Source: Pseudomonas syringae
Lineage (GTDB): Bacteria > Pseudomonadota > Gammaproteobacteria > Pseudomonadales > Pseudomonadaceae
Assembly (NCBI RefSeq): GCF_023278085.1
Contig: NZ_CP066265.1
Location: 3,366,001-3,430,000 of the forward strand
Length of the DNA: 64,000 nt
Direction: 5' to 3'
Part shown: positions 9,621 to 16,054 of the stretch, piece after piece
Position numbering within the stretch: the first letter of the stretch is position 1
Layout: each line of letters opens with the position of its first letter
Position numbers and translations under genes: made by a program
The notes under the pieces: model-generated
Databases searched by the model: none
What the model saw: only the letters and a program-made list of their open reading frames with translations
Told to the model about the DNA's origin: nothing

Positions 9621-9898
9621 CCGGCCCCCGGCTCCAATGCTGCGAGACGCCTGACCGAAAAGCCCGTGACACCCGCAGCGACCTGAATTGCCCCTTGCCG
9701 TAAAACGGTTTCAAGCGACGCGTAAGGGGATTAGGTGGCGTGTGGGAGTGAGGGTTCAGTCGGATTGGCGGGTGATTGGCCGACGCGGGACACTGCACGA
9801 CGCTGAGTCGTTGGAGATGAACAATATGTGAGGGTGTGCTGCTGCGCCTGATCACTTACTCTGCCTCCCACCACATCACCCAAGGAAGAACTCCCGTT
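9621..9898. other. Intergenic gap at the mscS/island border
   Basis: This 278-nt stretch lies between the divergent mscS and TIR-like genes. I see no convincing gene, hairpin or att-like direct repeat. Only the Shine-Dalgarno AAGGAAG just before the TIR-like gene stands out. Confidence 0.5.
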
Positions 9899-10543
9899 AT
9901 GAACGAATTGAATGTTTTCGTCAGCGTTGGTGGAACGGCAACAGAACAGCAGGAATCTTTTGTTCGTGCTGTTGAAGAGCGCCTTCGCAGTGAGGGGCTC
10001 ATCCCACACACTGTTGGCCGGAATGCGTTCAGTGTCGACTCCCCGTTGAAAACAGTGACAGAGCTCCTAGATAAGTGCTCTGGAACGGTGGTAATCGCTC
10101 TAGAGCGTATGTATTTTCCTAATGGTGTTGAGAGGCGGGGAGGCTTGAAAGAATCTTCCGTTTTGGATGTGAAGCTAGCAACACCTTGGAATCAAATTGA
10201 GGCGGCTATGGCATATAGCCGTGGCCATCCGTTGATGGTCATTGTGGAAACAGGGGTGAAGAACGAAGGGCTGCTGGAACGAGGTTATGATTGGTATGTT
10301 CAGTCAGTGCCGGTTGATCCTTCCATTTTGGCTAGCCCAGAATTCAACGGCGTGCTTTCCAGCTGGAAGAACAAGCTGACGCAGCCATCTAAGAAAACCA
10401 GCCTAGCCAAAAACCCTGATGAGCTCAGAATTGGGGAGATTATCAATAACATGAAACCGGCTCACCTGCGGGGTACGCTGGCCACCATCGCAGTACTTGT
10501 TGTCGGGTCCTTCGCGCTTGGAGCGAAGTTTTTCGCAGGCTAG
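9899..10543 (+). CDS. TIR/NDT-like domain protein with C-terminal transmembrane anchor
   Basis: A 214-residue protein without a name I recognise. Residues 1-115 look like a Rossmann-type TIR or nucleoside-deoxyribosyltransferase-like fold: strand LNVFVSV, helix with EQQESFVRAVEERLRSEGL, a buried strand GTVVIALER, then PWNQIEAAMAYSRGHPLMVIV. There W97 and E101 sit where TIR/NDT enzymes carry the catalytic glutamate. Residues ~191-213 form one hydrophobic segment ending at the C-terminus. The start at 9899 has AAGGA upstream. It directly abuts a recombinase remnant, suggesting horizontal acquisition. A membrane-tethered NAD- or nucleotide-cleaving defence effector is one possible role, as inference only. 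Confidence 0.65.
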   Translation: MNELNVFVSVGGTATEQQESFVRAVEERLRSEGLIPHTVGRNAFSVDSPLKTVTELLDKCSGTVVIALERMYFPNGVERRGGLKESSVLDVKLATPWNQIEAAMAYSRGHPLMVIVETGVKNEGLLERGYDWYVQSVPVDPSILASPEFNGVLSSWKNKLTQPSKKTSLAKNPDELRIGEIINNMKPAHLRGTLATIAVLVVGSFALGAKFFAG

Positions 10544-10948
10544 GTTCCAGAGAGAGCTCCAATCCCCTGAAGCTATCAAAAGTAGAGGGTTACGTCTGGT
10601 TGTAGCTGATTTACCTACCAGCCACCTGCTCGTTGAGGCCAAGGGGATGACGGGACAAATCATGGATGTGGTCAACAATATGTTGATTTATCTGATGGCA
10701 ACCATGGCAAGACTGGATCAAGAGAAACGCGTGGAACGCGTCAAGCAATATCTGGAAAACAAGCGTGCTGCTGATCCCGAATGGAAGCCCGCAGGTACAG
10801 GTAAAAGCAGGAACGCAGCCAAGTGGCTGATATGCAGTCGCTCATGCTCAAGCGTCCAATCATGCCGCTGAGCAGATTGCCAAGCTGACTGGCTGACTGT
10901 GGTGTTGCCACTGCGTACAGGATCAAGAAAGAAACAAAGGTGGAGTGA
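10544..10948 (+). pseudogene. Serine recombinase (resolvase) remnant, frameshifted
   Basis: Translation gives resolvase-like pieces in different frames. The first (about 10548-10810) has FQRELQSPEAIKSRGLRLVV, then LPTSH, then a long helix with MATMARLDQEKRVERVKQ. Later frames give DMQSLMLKRP, then AAEQIAKLT and finally ADCGVATAYRIKKETKVE before a stop at 10946, a C-terminal helix-turn-helix. At least three frameshifts separate the pieces and the catalytic N-terminal domain is missing. The 3' end of the TIR-like gene joins directly to it. Likely the relic of the element that brought the island. Confidence 0.6.
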
Positions 10949-11134
10949 TGGATACTCGCCTTGTGCCTGCTGGTATCGTCAGCAGCTAAAGGGCGCAAAG
11001 CTTATTTCTAGATTTTGACAGCGATTATTTTGCTCCCTCGCACATGGCTTAGCGGGTCAGGCAAAACTACCAGAATTATTTTTCCAGTTAGAAACCTAAA
11101 CCGCTATCCAAGCGCACCAGAAATTTTGGCGGCG
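10949..11134. other. Gap with no gene seen
   Basis: AT-richer, unannotatable sequence between the recombinase relic and the terminator of the DUF3892/YjzC-like pair. No ORF with a supported start was found. Confidence 0.5.
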
Positions 11135-11136
11135 GA

Positions 11137-11161
11137 TAAAAAATGGGTGGACTAGCCACCC
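11137..11161 (-). terminator. Intrinsic terminator of the DUF3892-YjzC-like operon
   Basis: On the minus strand a GGGTGG / CCACCC stem with a 5-nt loop is followed by ATTTTTTAT. It lies just after the stop of the YjzC-like gene. Confidence 0.7.
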
Positions 11162-11179
11162 GTGGAAAAGGTACATGAC

Positions 11180-11365
11180 TTATCGCTTGCTATCGGGGGT
11201 TACTTTTACCGGGACCCATGCATGACCAGGCTTTGTCGTTGGAGGAAGCTGACGGTTGTCCGGCACAGTTGTGTAGTTCGGTAGTTTACCTCCACGTGGA
11301 CCGATCTCTTGATAAATCCCGCCCTTGCTTCCAGTGCTTTCGCCTGGCTTTTTGTTTGTACTCAT
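11180..11365 (-). CDS. YjzC-like small protein
   Basis: A 61-residue hydrophilic protein. The pattern KPGE, GGIYQEIGPRGGK and a closing W-V-P strand resembles the YjzC family of small proteins of unknown function. The ATG at 11365 is chosen because GAGGA lies about 8 nt upstream, rather than the longer frame opening at 11395. It starts 14 nt after the DUF3892 stop, so the two are almost certainly cotranscribed. No signal peptide or membrane segment is present. Confidence 0.65.
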   Translation of the reverse strand: MSTNKKPGESTGSKGGIYQEIGPRGGKLPNYTTVPDNRQLPPTTKPGHAWVPVKVTPDSKR

Positions 11366-11379
11366 AAGCATGTCCTCGA

Positions 11380-11667
11380 TTATTTCAGTGGGCACTGGTT
11401 AAGGGATAGCAAGTTGTTGTTCCAGTCACCATCTGAATAAGTACGTACATATGGCGCCTTCCCTACCATCCTTACTACACCGATATTTGCACGTTTACCA
11501 TTAACAGGATCAACCACATAAAATGTGTTGGTTTTATCGTCGATGCTTTGAATCACCTGTTCACGAGTCCACACCCATTGCCCAGCAGGGTTGCCCAGGT
11601 GGGTGATGTGCTCATGCGCACTCTGCGCATTGGGTTTGGTGATACAGGTCACTTGTACATCAGCCAT
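11380..11667 (-). CDS. DUF3892 domain protein
   Basis: A 95-residue cytosolic protein matching the DUF3892 pattern: an N-terminal VTCITKPN strand, HEHITHLG, an acidic-aromatic FYVVDPVNG strand, then YVRTYSDGDWNNNLLSLNQCP. The start is taken at the ATG at 11667 rather than the upstream in-frame codon at 11706. Function is unknown. It heads a two-gene operon with the YjzC-like protein, divergent from the XRE repressor across ~130 nt that contain palindromic operators, so it is a probable target of that repressor. Confidence 0.7.
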   Translation of the reverse strand: MADVQVTCITKPNAQSAHEHITHLGNPAGQWVWTREQVIQSIDDKTNTFYVVDPVNGKRANIGVVRMVGKAPYVRTYSDGDWNNNLLSLNQCPLK

Positions 11668-11714
11668 AACAATTACCTTCCTTCTTGCATGCGCAAGTAT
11701 CGTCATCTATAGTT

Positions 11715-11728
11715 TGACGAATTCGTCA
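11715..11728. promoter_or_regulatory. 14-bp perfect palindrome, likely XRE operator
   Basis: TGACGAATTCGTCA is a perfect palindrome 47 nt upstream of the DUF3892 start, in the divergent promoter region. Related half-sites TGACGAAA (11763-11770) and TTCCGTCA (11792-11799) lie nearer the XRE gene; the last overlaps its start codon. This is the arrangement expected for an autoregulating repressor that also controls the divergent operon. Confidence 0.6.
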
Positions 11729-11761
11729 TGCTTTTGGCCAAAATAAAAGGCCTTGAAGACA

Positions 11762-11790
11762 ATGACGAAACAGTCAACTCAAACTATACG
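11762..11790 (+). promoter_or_regulatory. Putative promoter of the XRE-ImmA operon
   Basis: ATGACG and TATACG separated by 17 nt form a plausible sigma-70 pair. The expected start of transcription falls 7-9 nt downstream, at or next to the ATG at 11799. No Shine-Dalgarno sequence precedes that ATG, so the mRNA may be leaderless (inference). Confidence 0.4.
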
Positions 11791-11798
11791 GTTCCGTC

Positions 11799-12155
11799 AT
11801 GCAGCAGTCAACCCCCCTATCTCCCTCCGAGGCATTCCCGAGTCGATTGCGTACCGCACGCGAGTATCGCGGTCTAAATCAAGCCGAACTCGGCAAAAAA
11901 ACGGGTATGCAGCCTTCAGCAATTTCCCATTTTGAAACTGGCACTCGAAAACCATCCTTCGACAACCTTCGCATCCTTGCAGATAGCCTTGACGTTACCA
12001 CTGACTACCTTTTAGGTCGCGTTGAGGAGTTCAAAGACCTTGCTGGTGCTGATCGTCTGCACCGTCACTATGAGTCACTTGATGGCTCCGACAGAAAAAT
12101 GGCTGACGACCTGATCATGATGCTGGCCAAACGCGCACTGGAAAAAGATAAGTAA
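11799..12155 (+). CDS. XRE-family transcriptional repressor
   Basis: A 118-residue DNA-binding protein. Residues ~15-70 form a Cro/CI-type helix-turn-helix: RLRTAREYRGLNQAELG, then MQPSAISHFETGTRKPS and LADSLDVTTDYLLGR. The C-terminal ~45 residues are a short helical tail. It overlaps the next gene by one base (TAATG-type junction at 12155), so the two are translationally coupled. Pairing with an ImmA/IrrE protease is the architecture of phage- and ICE-type switches, in which the protease cleaves the repressor. It probably represses its own promoter and the DUF3892-YjzC-like operon. Confidence 0.88.
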   Translation: MQQSTPLSPSEAFPSRLRTAREYRGLNQAELGKKTGMQPSAISHFETGTRKPSFDNLRILADSLDVTTDYLLGRVEEFKDLAGADRLHRHYESLDGSDRKMADDLIMMLAKRALEKDK

Positions 12156-13033
12156 TGTCCAAGAACGACCCCTACGCCTCAGCTTCGATGGCGGCTGAAC
12201 AAATCATCAAAGGGATGGGGGTCGTAAGTTTGCCCATCGACCCCAAAGCAATTGCTCGCGACCGAGGCATCGAGGTCATAGCAAAGCCAATGGAAAGTGC
12301 AGGAGTCTCAGGAATGTTGGTGCGCCTTGGTAACGACTTCGCCATTGCTTACGCTACCCATCTTCAAAACGAAGGTTTTGAAAACTTCAGTGTGGGACAT
12401 GAGCTGGGGCATTATTTCCTTCCAGGCCACATGGATGCTGTCATAAGGGGTGATAGCGGCTCGCACCAATCGCGAGCCGGATTTTCATCTGGAAACAAGT
12501 ATGAAGCGGAAGCAGACCGTTTTGCCGCAAGCTTTCTGATGCCCAGACATTTGTTTTATCCAGCCATTCAAAAAGCCGGTACTGGACTTTTGGCAATCGA
12601 GAACCTCGCTGAGCTTTGCAAGACGTCGCTGCATGCTACTGGCATACGGTACACCCAATGCACCCGCGAACCAGTTGCACTCATCATCAGTCAGGGCAGT
12701 ACCATCGACCACTGCTTCATGTCATCGGCACTTAAGAATGTTGAAGGAATAGATTGGCTAAAGAAGCGGGCAGGAATCCCACGTAACACAGCTACTTTCT
12801 CCTTCAACCAAGTGCCAGAAAACGTTTTGCACGCTGAACGAATCGAGGCAACGTCCAACCTTCAGGACTGGTTTGGCGGACGAAGAAGCATTGAGATCAG
12901 CGAAGATGTAGTTGGACTTGGCCGCTACGGCAAAACACTAACCGTGCTTTATGACATCAACGTCCCTGAGCCAGAGGACGAAGAAGAAGAGGAGTCTCTA
13001 ATTGAGTCGTGGACACCACACTTCAAGAAATAG
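12155..13033 (+). CDS. ImmA/IrrE-family metallopeptidase
   Basis: A 292-residue predicted zinc protease. The GHELGHYFLPGH motif holds the HExxH zinc site (H82, E83, H86). The following EAEADRFAASFLMP segment supplies the third ligand and the family signature. The C-terminal ~130 residues are a less conserved regulatory or sensing region ending in a strongly acidic patch (EDEEEEE). Family members cleave a cognate XRE repressor after a stress signal, as with ImmA/ImmR and IrrE/DdrO. The overlap with the repressor gene supports that role. Confidence 0.88.
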   Translation: MSKNDPYASASMAAEQIIKGMGVVSLPIDPKAIARDRGIEVIAKPMESAGVSGMLVRLGNDFAIAYATHLQNEGFENFSVGHELGHYFLPGHMDAVIRGDSGSHQSRAGFSSGNKYEAEADRFAASFLMPRHLFYPAIQKAGTGLLAIENLAELCKTSLHATGIRYTQCTREPVALIISQGSTIDHCFMSSALKNVEGIDWLKKRAGIPRNTATFSFNQVPENVLHAERIEATSNLQDWFGGRRSIEISEDVVGLGRYGKTLTVLYDINVPEPEDEEEEESLIESWTPHFKK

Positions 13034-13233
13034 GCACATTGCACGTCAGCCAAAAAACCAGGAATTGTCACCCACCACAGGCTTGTGGAGGAAGGCAGTC
13101 AAAGCTTGAGCTTCAGTGACTTTCAGGAACACTATATATGTCATCAAGTCTATACCAGACGGGTACGCCTGAACGCTGTCAAACTTCGAGATCTTTACTG
13201 AGATATCCCTGTAAATTCAAGGACCTAGAGATA
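13034..13233. other. Gap between immA-like gene and ffs
   Basis: About 200 nt with no supported gene. It contains the 3' flank of ffs, and I see no clear T-tailed hairpin there. Confidence 0.45.
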
Positions 13234-13346
13234 GGTGGTAACCCCACCAGCCACACCCCGGCACACAATGTTCCCGCTGTGGCTGCTTCCTTCCGGATCT
13301 GACCAGGTTCACGGGTAATCGTTGCGGGGGGACCGATAGGGTCACC
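13234..13346 (-). ncRNA. ffs: 4.5S RNA, signal recognition particle RNA
   Basis: On the minus strand this 113-nt segment contains the invariant SRP core: GTCAGATCCGGAAGGAAGCA, with the GGAA tetraloop and the symmetric and asymmetric loops that bind Ffh. The ends pair (GGTGACC at the 5' end with GGTTACCACC at the 3' end) to make the long hairpin. Size and fold match the small bacterial SRP RNA needed for co-translational membrane targeting. Confidence 0.95.
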
Positions 13347-13378
13347 ATAACGACACTCACCAGTTGGCGAGCCGCGCC

Positions 13379-13406
13379 ATTGTACCGGTCTTGCGCGAGT
13401 TTACAA
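13379..13406 (-). promoter_or_regulatory. Promoter of ffs
   Basis: On the minus strand TTGTAA (13406-13401) and TACAAT (13384-13379) are separated by 16 nt. Initiation ~7 nt downstream would give a 5' leader of roughly 25-30 nt, to be removed (in E. coli by RNase P) to form mature 4.5S RNA. Confidence 0.65.
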
Positions 13407-13564
13407 CCGTTGTCCCGGATAAAAATTTCGATAGCGCTCAAGCACTTGTGTGCGGGGGCTGAAACGGGAATCCATGTTCGCCGGTGGCTCTGCAAATCCT
13501 CGAAACACCCCGTGATGATCAGGTACTCTGCGCGCCTCAACAATCATCAGCCAGCAGGTTGCTC

Positions 13565-14053
13565 ATGCAGACTCGATTGGTCGGCTACGAAGATCTCACT
13601 CCCACCCAGTGCCAGCAACTGGAACAGCTGGAGGTCACGCAGGAACAGACGCAGTTCTCCGGCGACATTTACACCGCACTCAATACCCTGCTGGTTAACC
13701 CCAATCCGAATGTGCGTGGCTTTGTGCTTCTGGCGGACGAGAAGCCGGTCGGCTTTTTCCTGCTCAAGCGTGGCGACTGTCTGCCGCATTGGGCTGAGGA
13801 AGACCTGGCTGCGACGCTGCATGCGCTGCAGATCGATCGTCGTGAACAGGGCAAGGGGCTTGGCAAGGCGTGCCTGCAAGCGCTGCCTGCCGCACTGAAA
13901 CTGAAATGGCCGGACATCACGCAGTTGATGCTGTCGGTGGACGCGGACAACAGCGCTGCCATCGGGCTGTATACAGGTCAGGGCTGGATAGACACCGGTG
14001 AGGCCTATCGCGGGCGGATCGGCTTTGAGCGAAGGCTGGTGCTGACGCTCTGA
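13565..14053 (+). CDS. GNAT family N-acetyltransferase
   Basis: A 162-residue single-domain acetyltransferase. The CoA-binding motif is in QIDRREQGKGLGKACLQAL, followed by LMLSVDADNSAAIGLYTGQGW, the classic beta4-alpha3 and alpha4 regions. The frame is also open from a GTG at 13484. The ATG at 13565 gives a normal domain length and is preceded by a weak AGCAGG. It is divergent from ffs and convergent with the metallopeptidase gene. The acceptor is unknown. Confidence 0.8.
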   Translation: MQTRLVGYEDLTPTQCQQLEQLEVTQEQTQFSGDIYTALNTLLVNPNPNVRGFVLLADEKPVGFFLLKRGDCLPHWAEEDLAATLHALQIDRREQGKGLGKACLQALPAALKLKWPDITQLMLSVDADNSAAIGLYTGQGWIDTGEAYRGRIGFERRLVLTL

Positions 14054-14069
14054 GGCGGTTGCTGAACGG

Positions 14070-14097
14070 GCGCCTGACACGTTGGCGTGTCAGGCGC
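14070..14097. terminator. Bidirectional terminator-like hairpin
   Basis: A perfect 12-bp stem (GCGCCTGACACG / CGTGTCAGGCGC) with a TTGG loop sits between two convergent genes. It lacks a long T-run, so it may act as a weak terminator or 3' end stabiliser. Confidence 0.6.
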
Positions 14098-14108
14098 TGT
14101 GCCGGTTG

Positions 14109-15275
14109 TTACTGAGCCTGCAAGACCTCGTCAGCCTTGCCGCCTGCATCCTGAATCACCAGATGGATGAAGTGCAGCTTGGCAATCACGGCTGGCGGCA
14201 GCACGAACGGATAGAAATCCGGCTGACCCATGCTGCGTGACAGTTCGTTGAGCATACTTGCCAGCTCGATCCAGGCGTTGACGAACGACAAGAACGCCGG
14301 GCCGCCAGGGTGTTGCGGGTCGTAAAGCACTTCCAGCGGGAATGGCTGGTAGTCGAGTTCCATGTCGCGGGCGCTCATGCCAAAACCCAGCGCGGTATCG
14401 ACCGCATCCATCATGTGCAGGTAGTGAGCCCAGGTTTCGGCCCAGTCTTCCCACGGGTGCATGGTGGCGTAGGCGCTGACGAAGCTTTCCTGCCAGTTGT
14501 CGGGCGCGCCGTTCTTGTAGTGATGATCGAGCGCATCGGCATAGCTGGCACGCTCGTCGCCAAACAGGTTGCGGTAGCCATCCTGCCAGTAGGTATCGGC
14601 AATCAACCGGTCCCAGTAATAGTGACCGACTTCGTGGCGGAAGTGGCCGAGCAAGGTGCGATACGGTTCGTGCATCTGCACCCGCATCGCTTCGCGGTGC
14701 GCATCGTCGGCTTCTTCGATGTTCAGGGTGATCAGGCCATTGGCATGCCCGGTGGTCGGCAGTTTGCCTTCCAGATCGACGCCGACAAAATCAAAGGCCA
14801 GGCCGGTTTCTTCATCAATGCTCTTGGGGATGACCTGCAGCCCCAGAGAGATCAGTTGCGCAACCAGACGACGCTTGGCGGTCTCGACCTTGCGCCAGCG
14901 CTCGCCGTTTTCGGCGACGGACAGGTCGGGAATGGTGCGATTGAGACTGCAAGCGACGCAGAACTCACCCGCGTTATGTTCCGGGAACAGCCAGTTGCAG
15001 GCTGCCGGGGTATCGAGGTTGGCACAACGTCGATACAGCCCGGCACCTGGTTCGTCACTGAGACGCCAGGTGGTCGGCGCAGGCCCCGCTTCGAGCGTCG
15101 CGACACGCCCCTGCTCTGGCAGATAGCCCAGCGCTGCGGAACAGGCAAGGCATTGCGAATTGGGGAAAAACACCGACTGGCCACAGGTGCACTGCCAGAC
15201 CTTGCTGTTACGTTTGGTCTCGCCAACAAATGGGGCGGTAATACGTGAACTCAATTGCTCGAAAAAGCGATACAT
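14109..15275 (-). CDS. Putative zinc-binding metallopeptidase with N-terminal zinc ribbon
   Basis: A 388-residue protein of a conserved but little-studied family. The N-terminus has paired CxC/CxxC motifs (CTCGQSVFFPNSQCLAC) and a second cysteine pair (FCVAC) like a zinc ribbon. The central motif FRHEVGHYYWDRL (HEVGH near residue 214) is a zinc-peptidase active site, followed by ALDHHYKNG and the WAETWAHYLHM helix. No signal peptide is present. The ATG at 15275 is chosen over a longer frame from 15299 because it opens the conserved MYRFFEQL. Its promoter region is occupied by the 311-bp tandem repeat. Substrate unknown. Confidence 0.8.
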   Translation of the reverse strand: MYRFFEQLSSRITAPFVGETKRNSKVWQCTCGQSVFFPNSQCLACSAALGYLPEQGRVATLEAGPAPTTWRLSDEPGAGLYRRCANLDTPAACNWLFPEHNAGEFCVACSLNRTIPDLSVAENGERWRKVETAKRRLVAQLISLGLQVIPKSIDEETGLAFDFVGVDLEGKLPTTGHANGLITLNIEEADDAHREAMRVQMHEPYRTLLGHFRHEVGHYYWDRLIADTYWQDGYRNLFGDERASYADALDHHYKNGAPDNWQESFVSAYATMHPWEDWAETWAHYLHMMDAVDTALGFGMSARDMELDYQPFPLEVLYDPQHPGGPAFLSFVNAWIELASMLNELSRSMGQPDFYPFVLPPAVIAKLHFIHLVIQDAGGKADEVLQAQ

Positions 15276-15336
15276 GGCGATCTCCCGTTGACCTTGCATG
15301 GACTAGATCATGCCGACGGTTCAGGGGTTCAAAATA

Positions 15337-15647
15337 TTATCGGGCGACGGGGACGGATAGCGTCGACCGCGTTTGCTCGGGCGAAAAAGGTGCGTCGCAC
15401 GGTAGTAGGGATTATCGTTCCTCACGCTACAGCGTGGGAATGCAGTGCGTGACGCTTCGCGTCACAGATCTACGCCGCACCATCACACTCAAGATCGGAC
15501 GCAGAGCGTCCAGAACTGCATGCGACGCGGAGCGTCGCACGATAATCAGCGCATACGGAGCGCCGGACTTCCTCAATCAACCGCCACGCCCAGCTCGGTC
15601 AGGCGCTTGAGCAGCGCGTCTTCGTCCAGCACGTTCAGCCCCAGTTA
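15337..15647. repeat. 311-bp tandem unit 1 (contains ligA 3' fragment)
   Basis: First of three head-to-tail copies with an exact 311-nt period (the marker TTATCGGGCGAC starts at 15337, 15648 and 15959). It contains, in order, a ~74-nt leader, a composite palindromic repeat (15411-15548) and a copy of the last 74 nt of ligA including its stop codon (15573-15646). It differs from the real ligA end at a few positions. Confidence 0.9.
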
Positions 15648-15958
15648 TTATCGGGCGACAGGGACGGATAGCGTCGACCGCGTTTGCCTGGGCGAAAAAG
15701 GTGCGTCGCACGGTAGTCCGGATTATCGTTCCTCACGCTCCAGCGTGGGAATGCAGTGCGTGACGCTCCGCGTCACAGATCTACGCCGCACCATCACACT
15801 CAAGATCGGACGCAGAGCGTCCAGAACTGCATGCGACGCGGAGCGTCGCACGATAATCAGGGCACACGGAGCGTCGGCCTTCCTCAATCAACCGCTACGC
15901 CCAGCTCGGTCAGGCGCTTGAGCAGCGCGTCTTCGTCCAGCATGTTCAGTCCCAGTTA
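15648..15958. repeat. 311-bp tandem unit 2 (contains ligA 3' fragment)
   Basis: Second copy, nearly identical to unit 1. Palindromic repeat at 15722-15859 and ligA 3' fragment at 15884-15957. Any short open frames reading through it are repeat artefacts. Confidence 0.9.
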
Positions 15959-16054
15959 TTATCGGGCGACGGGGACGGATAGCGTCGACCGCGTTTGCTT
16001 GGGCGAAAACGGTGCGTCGCACGGTAGTCGAGATTATCGTTCCTCACGCTCCAG

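Noticed and set aside
10497..10871. Intact 124-residue gene overlapping the TIR-like gene end
   Set aside because: Only the part after ~10544 resembles a recombinase. The product is interrupted by frameshifts relative to the family, so it is treated as a relic.
9621..13233. Direct repeats (att sites) from ffs flanking the island
   Set aside because: I compared the ffs 3' end with the mscS side and found only an 8-nt resemblance (TAGGTGG), which is not significant.
15445..15921. Repeated short open frames of about 120-160 codons in the tandem units
   Set aside because: They read through palindromic repeats and the antisense of the ligA 3' end, recur only because the units recur, and have no ribosome binding site.
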